Of a stretch of DNA of 34,405 nucleotides, positions 18,586-27,782 are shown in pieces. A model generated the notes under the pieces. It had not been told where the DNA came from. It did not search any database and saw only the letters and a program-made list of their open reading frames with translations. The stretch spans positions 1 through 34,405 of the forward strand of contig DRFJ01000066.1 of NCBI GenBank assembly GCA_011050615.1, written 5' to 3'. Each line of letters opens with the position of its first letter. Positions within the stretch are counted from its first letter, which is position 1. Made by a program: the position numbers and the translations under genes. Source of the stretch: Bacteroidota bacterium. Lineage in GTDB: Bacteria > Bacteroidota > Bacteroidia > Bacteroidales > VadinHA17.

Positions 18586-20028
18586 ATGAGCGGAAGAAAG
18601 ATAGCAGGAATAGCTGCAATAGCTATCCTGAGTGCTTTGGTAGCCCTGTTTGTATATACAAGGTTTCTTGATGAGCCGTTTAAAACAGGAAATGCAGGTA
18701 TGGAGGAGCAGGTACCGGCACATTTTACAAATGTTTTTTCTGTGCCGCAGGAAGGACTTGTTGATTTTTCAGAGGTGGCAGAAAACATTGTGCATACGGT
18801 AGTCCATGTAAAAACCAAAACAATCCAGAACTATTCATACCGTAATCCCATAATGGAATTTTTCTATGGGGAACAGTATAGCCGGCCAAGGGAAGTTAAA
18901 GGTTATGGATCAGGTGTTATAGTTAGTTCAGACGGATATATAATTACAAATAATCATGTCATTGAAGGAGCTGATGAAGTGGATGTTACTTTAAACGATA
19001 ACAGGACTTTTCATGCAAACGTCATAGGACGTGATCCAAGCACTGATATTGCTGTTCTGAAGATTGATTCGAAAGGCTTGCCTTATGTGAGGTATGGCGA
19101 CAGTGATGAATTAAAGCTCGGACAGTGGGTAATTGCCATTGGTAATCCATTTAATCTTACCTCAACAGTGACGGCGGGAATAGTAAGTGCAAAGGGACGA
19201 AGCCTTGGGATACTTGATTCACAATACAGGATTGAGTCATTCATTCAGACTGATGCTGCTTTAAATGTGGGTAACAGCGGGGGAGCCCTCGTTAATACAA
19301 GCGGAGAACTGGTGGGTATCACCACTGCCATTATATCACCCAGCGGAGCCTATGCAGGGAATTCTTTTGCAATACCCATTAATATAGTTAGGAAAGTAGT
19401 GGAGGATTTGCAGGAATATGGTGAAGTACAGCGAGCTATTATTGGTGTAAATATTATTGATGTTACTTCAGAACTGGCCGAGCAGGAAAATATCGATAAT
19501 CTGAAAGGCGTTTATGTAACTGATATAGTGTCTGGTGGTGCAGCGGAAGAAGCAGGTATGAAGACAGGGGACATAATCATTAATTTCGACGGTAAAAAGA
19601 CCGATACTGCTGCTGAGCTCCAGGAACGGGTAAGCAGGAAAAGACCGGGTGACAGGGTGAGAGTTGTGGTTATGAGAAACAACAAAAGGCATGAATATGA
19701 CATAGTGCTCAGGAACCTGGCCGGCGGGACCGATGTTGTGGTAGCAGGTGAGGACAGCGGTGTGATTTTTGGCGTGAGACTTGAACCCCTTACCCTGGCG
19801 GACAAAAGTGAATACAGGGTAAATACAGGAATGAAAGTAACCGGAGTTCAGGATGGCAGGTTTCAGGATCTCGGTATCAGGGAAGGTTACATCATTCTTG
19901 AAGTTAACGGGGAAGAAATAAACAGTTACAAAGATATTAAAAACGCAACAAGGGATGGTGCCGAACTGGAATCTCTAAAAGGCCTGCAATCTAACGGGAC
20001 CTATTTTAGTTACCAGTTCAGGAAATAA
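18586..20028 (+). CDS. HtrA/DegP-type periplasmic serine protease
   Basis: This 480-residue protein has one N-terminal membrane-spanning or signal segment (about 6-24). The trypsin-like domain has His124 in TNNHVIEG, Asp154 in DPSTDIAVL and Ser231 in NVGNSGGALVN. PDZ1 (about 285-375) includes GVYVTDIVSGGAAEEAGMK, and PDZ2 (about 395-480) includes GYIILEVNGEEI. This is the Do/DegP layout: an envelope protease and chaperone that degrades misfolded proteins. It is divergent from the dapF cluster and followed 130 bases later by rpoD, which has its own promoter. Confidence 0.95.
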   Translation: MSGRKIAGIAAIAILSALVALFVYTRFLDEPFKTGNAGMEEQVPAHFTNVFSVPQEGLVDFSEVAENIVHTVVHVKTKTIQNYSYRNPIMEFFYGEQYSRPREVKGYGSGVIVSSDGYIITNNHVIEGADEVDVTLNDNRTFHANVIGRDPSTDIAVLKIDSKGLPYVRYGDSDELKLGQWVIAIGNPFNLTSTVTAGIVSAKGRSLGILDSQYRIESFIQTDAALNVGNSGGALVNTSGELVGITTAIISPSGAYAGNSFAIPINIVRKVVEDLQEYGEVQRAIIGVNIIDVTSELAEQENIDNLKGVYVTDIVSGGAAEEAGMKTGDIIINFDGKKTDTAAELQERVSRKRPGDRVRVVVMRNNKRHEYDIVLRNLAGGTDVVVAGEDSGVIFGVRLEPLTLADKSEYRVNTGMKVTGVQDGRFQDLGIREGYIILEVNGEEINSYKDIKNATRDGAELESLKGLQSNGTYFSYQFRK

Positions 20029-20104
20029 TGGTATAGTGTATTGATGGCTTGGGATTTTTTATCTTATGAATCCAGTATTCCAGTTCCGAAGTGAGATTAT
20101 AAAT

Positions 20105-20136
20105 TTTGTTTACTAATTATAAAAGAAGTATCTTTG
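20105..20136 (+). promoter_or_regulatory. rpoD promoter, Bacteroidota type
   Basis: TTTG at 20105-20108 and TATCTTTG at 20129-20136 are separated by 20 bases. This fits the Bacteroidota primary-sigma consensus (TTTG, 19-21 bases, TAnnTTTG). Transcription would begin about 20143, a few bases before an AGGAGG at 20148-20153 and the ATG at 20159. Confidence 0.75.
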
Positions 20137-20158
20137 CGAAAATTTTCAGGAGGCATAA

Positions 20159-21019
20159 ATGAGGCAACTTAAAATTACCAAATCCATCACCAATCGGGAA
20201 AGTGCATCTTTGGACAAGTACCTTCAGGAAATTGGTAAGGAAGAGTTGATCACTGTGGAGGAGGAAGTTGAATTAGCACAGAGAATAAAAAAAGGAGACA
20301 GGGATGCTTTGGAAAAACTGACCAAGGCAAACCTTCGTTTTGTAGTTTCTGTGGCAAAGCAATATCAAAACCAGGGATTAAGTCTGCCCGACCTTATTAA
20401 TGAAGGCAACCTGGGTTTGATAAAGGCAGCTGAGAAATTTGATGAAACAAGGGGCTTCAAATTTATTTCCTATGCTGTTTGGTGGATACGTCAGAGTATA
20501 CTGCAGGCCCTTGCCGAACAATCCAGAATTGTCAGATTACCTTTGAACCAGGTAGGTTCACTTAACAAGATCAATAAGGCATTCTCCAGGTTCGAGCAGG
20601 AAAATGAACGTACTCCATCGCCGGAAGAGCTGGCGGATGTACTTGAACTTCCCAAAGAAAAAGTGACGGATACCCTTAAAGTATCGGGTCGCCACGTGTC
20701 GGTCGACGCTCCCTTCGTTGAAGGTGAGGACAATAGTCTGCTGGATGTACTGCCCAATAATGACTCTCCTGTTGCAGATAAATCCTTGATAAACGAATCT
20801 TTAGCCCGCGAGATAGACAGGGCCCTGACTACCCTTACTGAAAGGGAGAGGGATATAATAAGATTTTTCTTCGGGATCGGTTGTCAGGAAATGACGCTTG
20901 AGGAGATAGGTGAGAAATTTGGGCTGACTCGAGAAAGAGTCAGACAGATAAAGGAAAAAGCTATCAGACGACTAAGACATGCGTCACGGAGCAAATTACT
21001 CAGAACTTATCTTGGATAG
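20159..21019 (+). CDS. rpoD: RNA polymerase primary sigma factor (RpoD/SigA, short Bacteroidota form)
   Basis: This 286-residue sigma-70 protein lacks region 1.1 and the non-conserved insert of E. coli RpoD, as is usual for Bacteroidota primary sigma factors. Region 1.2 begins near [10 protein letters not shown] (18-27). Region 2 holds [18 protein letters not shown] (78-95) and the -10-contacting [13 protein letters not shown] (102-114). Region 3 is about 125-205. Region 4.2 ends with the helix-turn-helix [20 protein letters not shown] (247-266). It has one of the few clear Shine-Dalgarno sequences in the window (AGGAGG, 20148-20153), a consensus promoter and a strong terminator, so it is its own transcription unit. 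Confidence 0.97.
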   Translation: MRQLKITKSITNRESASLDKYLQEIGKEELITVEEEVELAQRIKKGDRDALEKLTKANLRFVVSVAKQYQNQGLSLPDLINEGNLGLIKAAEKFDETRGFKFISYAVWWIRQSILQALAEQSRIVRLPLNQVGSLNKINKAFSRFEQENERTPSPEELADVLELPKEKVTDTLKVSGRHVSVDAPFVEGEDNSLLDVLPNNDSPVADKSLINESLAREIDRALTTLTERERDIIRFFFGIGCQEMTLEEIGEKFGLTRERVRQIKEKAIRRLRHASRSKLLRTYLG

Positions 21020-21026
21020 ATAACGA

Positions 21027-21074
21027 TTATCCATAAAAAAAGCTGCTTTTTATAGCAGCTTTTTTTATGGATAA
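21027..21074. terminator. Strong bidirectional rho-independent terminator after rpoD
   Basis: A perfect 21-bp stem (21027-21047 with 21054-21074) closes a TTTTAT loop. The centre AGCTGCT/AGCAGCT is flanked by A and T tracts, so it works as a terminator on either strand. It begins eight bases after the rpoD stop. Confidence 0.93.
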
Positions 21075-21151
21075 AGTTGAAAAAGTTCAGTTTTTGATAA
21101 GGTAATGTCCATTTGAACGGTCTTTATTAAAAGGGGCAGCCTAAACCAGTA

Positions 21152-21385
21152 ATGGAAAAACAATACTTAACCTTAGTTTCTACTGCAATAATCCTTCTTT
21201 ATTCATGTGGGAAAAATCAGGATATTCTATATAAGTATTCAGCCCCTGAGGATATTGGTGAAGGACTTGAAGTCGGTTCCTTATCCGACCATGGACTCGA
21301 TGAAGGCAAATACAGGGAAATGATGGAAGCGGTGATTGCCGATCTGGTTAAAGAATACATTCTGCCGGCATTACTTACGAGTTAA
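21152..21385 (+). pseudogene. N-terminal fragment resembling a serine hydrolase/beta-lactamase-family lipoprotein
   Basis: This 77-residue frame begins with a lipoprotein-type signal (LTLVSTAIILLYSCGK, lipobox Cys19). The following segment, APEDIGEGLEVGSLSDHGLD then EGKYREMMEAV, resembles what precedes the catalytic domain in secreted beta-lactamase-related (class C/esterase-type) proteins. Those normally continue for 300 or more residues with an SxxK motif; here the frame stops 25 or so residues later. The next frame continues as HSAGITYELS from 21359 but soon stops as well, and 21386-21472 holds no catalytic domain. I therefore read it as the remnant of a gene cut by deletion. It could instead be a genuine small lipoprotein. 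Confidence 0.55.
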
Positions 21386-21472
21386 GTCTGATTAGTTTTC
21401 TTTTTCAGAGAATTTCTATATTTAAATCATTATGTTTATAAAATACTATGATAAGGAGAATAGCCATACAAT

Positions 21473-24400
21473 ATGAGAGATCAGTCAGGTAATGTTTTAA
21501 GCATAGATGTTGGATCGGTTGCTGTTTCTGCAGTTGAGCTTGGCAGCAAGGGTGAAGTAATTAATATTTTTTACAGGTATCACCACGGGCAGGCTGCCGA
21601 TATAATATCCGAGCTGCCCGGAGTTTTTAATTTTAAGGATATAGGGTCGGTAGTCAGCCCGTCAGCTGCATATATCCTTTCAGATAAGGTTCACAGGTAT
21701 GATGCACAAGCATCCCTGATAAAATGCTTCCGAAGTTTTTATAAAGATCATAAAGCGTTATTGCTCGTAGGAGCGGGACGCTTCCAGTTATTGCATTTCA
21801 ATGATGACGGCAGTTTTGCCTGGTCGGCTACCAATACGTCCTGTGCGGCCGGTACCGGCAGCTTTCTTGATCAGCAGGCCCGCCGGCTTGATATACACTC
21901 TGCTTCTGAATTGTCAGACCTCGCGGATAAAAACAGGAGTTCAATACCCGATATTGCCTCAAGGTGCTCAGTTTTTGCCAAGACCGACCTGATACATGCG
22001 CAGCAGGCAGGATATTCACTTGAGTCAATATGCGACAGCCTGTGCAGGGGACTGGCACGCAACCTGGCTGATACACTTTTTGACAGCACAGATATCGAAG
22101 AAGAAATAGTTTTTGTGGGAGGTGTGTCAAAGAACAGGGCTGTCAGGCGACACCTGGAGTCAATTACCGGAGTAAAGCTGTTGGTTAATGATCTTTCCAC
22201 ATTCTTTCCGGCCATAGGAGCGGCCCTTATACATTTGTCTGATAATAAAAAGCTTTATGATGGAAGAAGAACCGAACTTAAGGACATTCTGTCAACAAGT
22301 AATGAAGACCTGGAATATGTTTATGAACCTCTCGAAATAAAACTATCATCTTATCCTGATGAAATGAAGGATAATGATATGCTCTATACTCCACAAAAAG
22401 TTAAGCATCCTTCAAAGGTTCAGGTTGATATTTATATGGATTCCCTGATATCCGATCCTCTTGAATCTTATATTGGAATGGATATAGGTTCGACCAGTAC
22501 GAAAGGGGTGCTTACTGATATTAATGGCAAGCCCATTGCCGGATTTTATACCTATACAAATGGTCAGCCACTAAATGCAACAAGGGCAATATTGGAATCC
22601 ATACTCTATTTTTCGGAGAACAGGAACCTGGCTTTGTCTGTAAAGGGTGTGGCCACAACGGGATCGGGCAGGAAATTCATAGGTGCGATTATCGGGGCTG
22701 ATATGATAATCGATGAAATCACCACTCATGCCCGTGCTGCTTTTGAGCTTAATTCCAGGACTGACACCATAATCGAAATAGGAGGTCAGGATGCTAAATT
22801 CACCATCCTGAAAAACAGACGTGTGGTCTTCTCAAAAATGAATTCCGTATGTGCGGCAGGTACGGGCAGCTTCATAGAAGAGCAGGCACTCAAGATGGAT
22901 GTCAGCCTGCGTGATTATTCATCACTGGCACAAAACGCCCGGGCACCTCTGGCCAGCGACAGGTGTACAGTTTTTATGGAGCGGGATATAAACTATTATA
23001 TCAACCGGAATTATGGCAGAAATGAAATACTTGCTGCAGTCTTGCATTCCGTTCGTGATAACTATCTTAAAAAAGTGGCGGTTGAATCGTCAATCGGAGA
23101 TAATATTTGTTTCCAGGGGGCAACGGCAAAAAATAAAGCCCTGGTTGCTGCATTCGAGATGAAACTGGGCAAAAACATTTTTGTGTCACGTTACTGCCAC
23201 CTTACAGGAGCACTGGGCTCTGCCCTCATGCTTGCCGACGAACATTCCGGAGAAAGTAATTTCAGGGGCTTTGGTATTATTGAGGACGAGATCAGAGTGC
23301 AAAATGAGGTCTGTAAATTATGTAATAATAATTGCACCATAACAGTTGCTGAAGTACACGGGGAGACTGTTGCATATGGTTTCCTCTGTGGCAGGGATTA
23401 TGGGAGTGATAAATATGTTGACAGGAATATATCCGGATTCGACCTCTTAAGGGAGAGGAAGAAAATACAGAAGGTTCCCCAACATACCGGTAAGACTGAA
23501 AAAATAAAAATTGGCTTACCTTACGCACTGAATATGTTCGGGGAAATGAGTTTCTGGAAATTCTTTTTCAGGGAACTGGGTTTCGCGACCGTAAGCAGTG
23601 AAAAAATGACGGATCCCGTGGCTGAGGGTAAAAGGCTTGCAGGTGCGGAGTTCTGTGCTCCCATGCATGCAATGCATGCCCATGTGAAGTGGCTTGAAGA
23701 TAAGGCTGATTATATATTTATGCCAGCCATGCTGGAGGACAGGTTGGCCGGTGAACCTTCAAAAGAATTATACTGTTATTATACCCAGTTCAGCCCTTCC
23801 GTTACTTCCCTGCTGAGCGACAGGATAAAAGAAAAAGCAATAGTCCCCCTGCTGAGGTTTGAGAAAGGCCTTCCTTTTGTCCTTGATAAACTCCGGGACG
23901 TCCTGGATGGAATAGGGGGTAAGAAGATAAATATCAGCAAAATAAAATCTGCCTGGAATCTTGCCACTATAGAAGACAAAAAACAGAAAGAACAATTGCA
24001 GGACCTGTATAAAAAGAATTATGAACCGGAAAATGAATTATCAGTTGTCCTGCTAGGCCGGCCTTATATGATTCTCAGCGAACACATGAATAATAATATA
24101 CCCGGTATTTTTGGCGGCCTGGGTATAAAAACCTTCTTCCAGGATATGTTACCTTTTGATGATTATCCTGTTGATGAGGGCCTGGATGATCTTTTAAAAT
24201 CCATGCCCTGGCATTTCGCATCAAGGATTATGAGAGCATCACGTTATATCATAGAAACCAGGGGTCTCTACCCTGTATTTATAACGGCTTTTAAATGTGC
24301 CCCCGACTCATTTATAATTGACTATTTTCAGAAGGTTATGGATACTGCGGCCAAACCTTACCTGATATTGCAGGTGGATGAACACGACTCAAGTGTTGGC

Positions 24401-25672
24401 TACGAAACAAGGGTTGAAGCTGCAGTGAGGTCATTCAGGAATCATTACCGGGCAGAGAATGGAATGAGTGTTAAAAAGAATTTCAACATTGTGAGGCCTG
24501 AGTATAAACTCGGAAAAGACAGGATTGTTCTTTTTCCCAACTGGGACCAGACAGCCGGCCGTTTTCTGGCGGCTAACCTCAGGCGGCACGGATTTGAGAC
24601 TCATTTACTGGATCATACCCGGATGGGTATACAGAAAGCCATGGCAACCAATACAGGACAATGTTTGCCTCTTAATATAATAGCACACGATTATATAGAC
24701 TATATCGAGAAAAATGGATTTGATCCCTCCAGGACAATACTGTGGATGACTGAAACAGTACTTTCATGCAATATTAGGATGTATCCGCAGTATATAAAAA
24801 CCATACTGGAAAATTATGGCAACGGACTTGAAAAGGCAGCAGTATATTCGGGTGAGGTTGCACATACGGAAATATCAGTGGATGTCACCAGGTACGCCTA
24901 TTTTGCTTATATGCTTTCAGGTCTGCTGAGAAGAACGGGATGCACAATCAGACCCTACGAAATCAACAAGGGCGAGACAGATACCGTTTTAGAGAAAGCC
25001 ACCGGAATACTTGAGAAAGCCTTCGAAGGACTCGAAAGTATTGATAAGGCATTAACAAGGATCATGCCTGATTTTAAGGCTATCAGGATTGAAAAAATAG
25101 AGAAACCCCTTGTGGCTATCTTTGGTGACTTTTTCGTGAGGGATAATGACATAATGAACCAGGATATTATTCATGCCATAGAGAAATACGGAGGAGAAGC
25201 TCTCAGCATACCATATAGTGAATTTTACAAGTTGATCGCAGGTAATGTTATGAGAAGGAGGTCAGTAGACTCCGGGAGACTTACAATTGCCGGGTACAAG
25301 GCTATACTGCAATTACTCAAAATACTGGAAAGAAAATATTACAGGCATTTTGAACCCTTTCTTGGAGAGGCAAAGGAATCAAGTTCAAAAGAGCTGGAAA
25401 AGAACCTGGTGAAGTATAAAATTGATAAGTATCATTCAGGCGAATCCTTTGATAATATTCTCAAGATCTATCATATCTTAAAATCCTATCACGGTGTTTC
25501 ACTCTTTGTCCAGACCAATCCTGCCTTCTGTTGCCCTTCACTGATAACAGAGGCCATGAAGAATGAGATACGAAAAAATACCGGCATTCCTATTGTAACG
25601 ATAACCTATGACGGTACAACGGAGAGCAAGAATGATGTTATAGCACCCTACCTTCTTGATCTGAGATTGTAG
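21473..25672 (+). CDS. Giant 2-hydroxyacyl-CoA dehydratase activase-related fusion protein
   Basis: This 1399-residue protein joins several parts of the 2-hydroxyacyl-CoA dehydratase system. Residues about 8-260 and 332-590 are two BadF/HgdC-type ASKHA ATPase domains. Each keeps the cysteine pair that in HgdC binds a [4Fe-4S] cluster between two subunits: Cys124 and Cys165, then Cys460 and Cys498. Domain 2 has intact DIGSTSTKG and EIGGQDAKF; in domain 1 the latter is degenerate (VGAGRFQLL). A Cys cluster follows (614, 617, 621, 639), then a DUF2229-like region with EFCAPMHAMHAHV. The last third has further conserved cysteines (FKCAPDS, NTGQCLP, VLSCNIRM, FCCPSLITEAMK) like the dehydratase D-component. 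No separate dehydratase or CoA-transferase genes are adjacent. AAGGAG at 21452-21457 is a possible but rather distant ribosome-binding site. The substrate is unknown. Confidence 0.88.
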   Translation: MRDQSGNVLSIDVGSVAVSAVELGSKGEVINIFYRYHHGQAADIISELPGVFNFKDIGSVVSPSAAYILSDKVHRYDAQASLIKCFRSFYKDHKALLLVGAGRFQLLHFNDDGSFAWSATNTSCAAGTGSFLDQQARRLDIHSASELSDLADKNRSSIPDIASRCSVFAKTDLIHAQQAGYSLESICDSLCRGLARNLADTLFDSTDIEEEIVFVGGVSKNRAVRRHLESITGVKLLVNDLSTFFPAIGAALIHLSDNKKLYDGRRTELKDILSTSNEDLEYVYEPLEIKLSSYPDEMKDNDMLYTPQKVKHPSKVQVDIYMDSLISDPLESYIGMDIGSTSTKGVLTDINGKPIAGFYTYTNGQPLNATRAILESILYFSENRNLALSVKGVATTGSGRKFIGAIIGADMIIDEITTHARAAFELNSRTDTIIEIGGQDAKFTILKNRRVVFSKMNSVCAAGTGSFIEEQALKMDVSLRDYSSLAQNARAPLASDRCTVFMERDINYYINRNYGRNEILAAVLHSVRDNYLKKVAVESSIGDNICFQGATAKNKALVAAFEMKLGKNIFVSRYCHLTGALGSALMLADEHSGESNFRGFGIIEDEIRVQNEVCKLCNNNCTITVAEVHGETVAYGFLCGRDYGSDKYVDRNISGFDLLRERKKIQKVPQHTGKTEKIKIGLPYALNMFGEMSFWKFFFRELGFATVSSEKMTDPVAEGKRLAGAEFCAPMHAMHAHVKWLEDKADYIFMPAMLEDRLAGEPSKELYCYYTQFSPSVTSLLSDRIKEKAIVPLLRFEKGLPFVLDKLRDVLDGIGGKKINISKIKSAWNLATIEDKKQKEQLQDLYKKNYEPENELSVVLLGRPYMILSEHMNNNIPGIFGGLGIKTFFQDMLPFDDYPVDEGLDDLLKSMPWHFASRIMRASRYIIETRGLYPVFITAFKCAPDSFIIDYFQKVMDTAAKPYLILQVDEHDSSVGYETRVEAAVRSFRNHYRAENGMSVKKNFNIVRPEYKLGKDRIVLFPNWDQTAGRFLAANLRRHGFETHLLDHTRMGIQKAMATNTGQCLPLNIIAHDYIDYIEKNGFDPSRTILWMTETVLSCNIRMYPQYIKTILENYGNGLEKAAVYSGEVAHTEISVDVTRYAYFAYMLSGLLRRTGCTIRPYEINKGETDTVLEKATGILEKAFEGLESIDKALTRIMPDFKAIRIEKIEKPLVAIFGDFFVRDNDIMNQDIIHAIEKYGGEALSIPYSEFYKLIAGNVMRRRSVDSGRLTIAGYKAILQLLKILERKYYRHFEPFLGEAKESSSKELEKNLVKYKIDKYHSGESFDNILKIYHILKSYHGVSLFVQTNPAFCCPSLITEAMKNEIRKNTGIPIVTITYDGTTESKNDVIAPYLLDLRL

Positions 25673-25704
25673 ATTAAAGGGGTAAGAATATTAAATTGTT
25701 GATC

Positions 25705-25774
25705 TTCAACCGGGAATTACTAGTTTGCTGGAGACAGGCGGGTAGTTTGAGCTCTCCGCAAGGTTATCTTATAT
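25705..25774 (+). repeat. Dispersed intergenic repeat, family B, copy 2
   Basis: It matches 13393-13462 at about 81% over 70 bases on the same strand. It lies between the convergent activase and patatin genes, and its last 11 bases (25764-25774) overlap the final codons and stop of the patatin gene. Confidence 0.75.
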
Positions 25775-26549
25775 CATTCTGGAGATCAATATCCAGACCT
25801 TTACAGTACTCATAGCCCACATTGTAAATCTCATCAGCCTTGCTGGTATCAAGAATTTCAAATTTATCAAGATCCGAGGGTTCTATTACCAGGTCGCATT
25901 TATCCTTGAGACCTTTGATGGTGGAGTCAACGCTGAGGTGAAATGTTCTTGCGGCTATCTGGATGAGGTTTTTCAATTTGTCAATTTTATTTATGGGACT
26001 GATATTAATAGCAATAATTTTCCTGCATTTTCCCTGGAGGGGTTCCACCGGTACATTGTCAAACAAACCACCGTCCGAATACAGTTTTCCGTCTATTTCA
26101 ACCGGGGCAAATAAGACAGGTATTGATGCCGAGGCCTGTACAAGTTTGACCAGGGGCCCCTTGTTAAAATATTCAATCTTACCCTCTATAATGTCACTTA
26201 CGGCGACATAGAAAGGGATTTCAAGATCCTCAAGGTCATCAGCCTGAATGTGCCTGGCAAGATTATCCCTTAGCCTGTCAAGGTTTAAAAGACCGGTCTT
26301 TGGCATCTTCACTTTTACAAAATCAGTAATTTTGTGTTTTTTGAAGAGTTCAAAGGCTTCCCGGGGTGTTTTCCCGGCAGCGATGAATGCACCTGCTATA
26401 GCCCCTGCACTTGTACCGGCCAGAACATCGGGTTTTATTCCCTTTTCTTCAAGGGCCTGGAGAACACCCAGGTGAGCATAGCCACGGGCACCTCCACCGC
26501 CCAGGGCAATGCCGTATTTGTATTTCTTCTTGTTAAAAATAGGTGACAT
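25764..26549 (-). CDS. Patatin-like phospholipase (RssA-like)
   Basis: This 261-residue protein has the patatin Ser-Asp dyad: the oxyanion loop GGGGARGYAHLG (17-28), nucleophile Ser47 in GTSAGAIAG, and Asp159 in SDGGLFDNVP. There is no signal peptide, so it is cytoplasmic, like the short bacterial RssA/YlbK proteins that hydrolyse lipid acyl esters. The ASASIPVLFAPVEIDGKLY segment before the Asp is typical. The last codons (DIR, stop) overlap a family B repeat, so the C-terminus may differ from that of relatives. The start at 26549 gives the usual short lead before the glycine-rich loop. Confidence 0.92.
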   Translation of the reverse strand: MSPIFNKKKYKYGIALGGGGARGYAHLGVLQALEEKGIKPDVLAGTSAGAIAGAFIAAGKTPREAFELFKKHKITDFVKVKMPKTGLLNLDRLRDNLARHIQADDLEDLEIPFYVAVSDIIEGKIEYFNKGPLVKLVQASASIPVLFAPVEIDGKLYSDGGLFDNVPVEPLQGKCRKIIAINISPINKIDKLKNLIQIAARTFHLSVDSTIKGLKDKCDLVIEPSDLDKFEILDTSKADEIYNVGYEYCKGLDIDLQNDIR

Positions 26550-26586
26550 ATTGTATTGAATTATTGAATTGCTGGATCGTTAAACC

Positions 26587-26680
26587 GTTCGTGAGCTCGC
26601 TGTGCCCGGTTCGCTCCCGCATGAAAAATTTAATCATCTTCTATTGTGAAGTAAGAGATAAATTTATTCATGCTCGTTTC
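26587..26680 (-). repeat. Dispersed intergenic repeat, family A, copy 2 (inverted relative to copy 1)
   Basis: The reverse complement of this stretch matches 3775-3869 at about 94%. As with copy 1, it is codirectional with its flanking genes: it lies after the minus-strand membrane-protein gene and 37 bases before the patatin start. Confidence 0.9.
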
Positions 26681-26772
26681 ATTTTGATAAATCAGACATT
26701 TATCCTCCTTTTTGAAAGGCCTGTCATGAGCCTGACGAAGTAAGAAATGCCGGTGTACCCGGGGTATAGTAT

Positions 26773-27606
26773 TCAGTTGTTATCTGAATAATTGCCCGAA
26801 GGTTTTATCCTTTTTAAAAATCCCAACAGAAATATAACACTTATGACTGATAAAATAATAAAAATATATGCTAAAGAAGCATCTTCACTTATTCCCCTGA
26901 TACGGGTCATGATAACCATGGCGGCAAGGGCTATTGTAAGGACAATCATAAATACCAGCCCTGCCGGAGCCAGTATATAGGCCAGATTATGTTTCCTGAA
27001 TAATAATACAGCTGTAATTATCAAACCCGGCAGGGCAAAAGATATGTCAATTACGTGCACGGGATTGACGGGCAGACCGTAATCGCTTACCGATTTTGGA
27101 ACCTTATTTTCCACTAAGGCGGGAAGGACATCCCGCAACCACAACAGGTAGAAAAGTGCAGCAACAATAATAAAGAAAATGGCAATACCCTGGTTTGGCG
27201 TCCCCTCTTCAAACCAGCCCTTGACATCTACACGGCTCAGGGCATAAAAGTAGGAAATGAAGACATAGGATGCTGTTCCCAGTGTGAAGCAGTAAACCAG
27301 GAACATCAGGTTGAAATGCACACCCATGCTGTATATGATGAAAGAGTAAAGTACATAAAAAACGAGGCCGCCGAATATCAGGGTGGCAACCCTCTTATCC
27401 TTCCTCATCAGAAAAAGGGAGATAATGACAGCCGGTACCACGAGGAAGAGATCCACAATATCCTGACCCATCCCCTGGGCGGCCATTGATGCTGCTTCAC
27501 GGGCATATGTTATATCCACAAAAGCTCCGAAGAAAGATGCCACGGAGAGAAAGACAAGCATGATGAGTGTGAGCAGGGTGATTGTTCTTAACTGGTTGGT
27601 TGACAT
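26773..27606 (-). CDS. Polytopic inner-membrane protein, unknown function
   Basis: This 277-residue protein has about eight predicted membrane segments (near 8-28, 47-66, 73-93, 97-116, 141-160, 185-205, 210-235 and 248-268). It ends in a short basic/polar tail (KRIKPSGNYSDNN). A soluble loop of about 20 residues (ALSRVDVKGWFEEGTPNQG) divides it into two halves of four helices. I recognise no transport or enzyme motif and no family. A pyrimidine-rich block and a TACCTTTA -7-like sequence precede the ATG. The gene is separated from the downstream patatin gene by a family A repeat. Confidence 0.75.
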   Translation of the reverse strand: MSTNQLRTITLLTLIMLVFLSVASFFGAFVDITYAREAASMAAQGMGQDIVDLFLVVPAVIISLFLMRKDKRVATLIFGGLVFYVLYSFIIYSMGVHFNLMFLVYCFTLGTASYVFISYFYALSRVDVKGWFEEGTPNQGIAIFFIIVAALFYLLWLRDVLPALVENKVPKSVSDYGLPVNPVHVIDISFALPGLIITAVLLFRKHNLAYILAPAGLVFMIVLTIALAAMVIMTRIRGISEDASLAYIFIILSVISVIFLLGFLKRIKPSGNYSDNN

Positions 27607-27634
27607 AGCATTTGTTTTAAGATAAAAGATAAAG

Positions 27635-27663
27635 GTACAAAGGAAAAAGGAAAAAGGAAAAAG
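27635..27663 (-). repeat. Pyrimidine-rich promoter-proximal block, copy 2
   Basis: On the minus strand this is a run of CCTTTTT units ending in CCTTTGTAC, immediately before TACCTTTA (one base off the -7 consensus). It matches 5990-5969 and has the same 28-base gap to the start codon. It carries one more CCTTTTT unit than copy 1. Confidence 0.6.
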
Positions 27664-27740
27664 TTAGAGCGAGGCGGAAACCCCTGCCGGATGAAATGAG
27701 AGCCGGGGGAAAGAGGAAAAAAGGAATATAAGGCTGAGGC

Positions 27741-27777
27741 TGCGATATTCGCATCAGTTTCGCACATGCAGTTCGCA
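27741..27777. repeat. Three irregularly spaced TTCGCA repeats
   Basis: TTCGCA occurs at 27749-27754, 27759-27764 and 27772-27777, with a related TGCGA at 27741. They lie just after the cation-transporter stop (minus strand). They could be chance or the edge of a degenerate repeat. Confidence 0.35.
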
Positions 27778-27782
27778 TAAAA

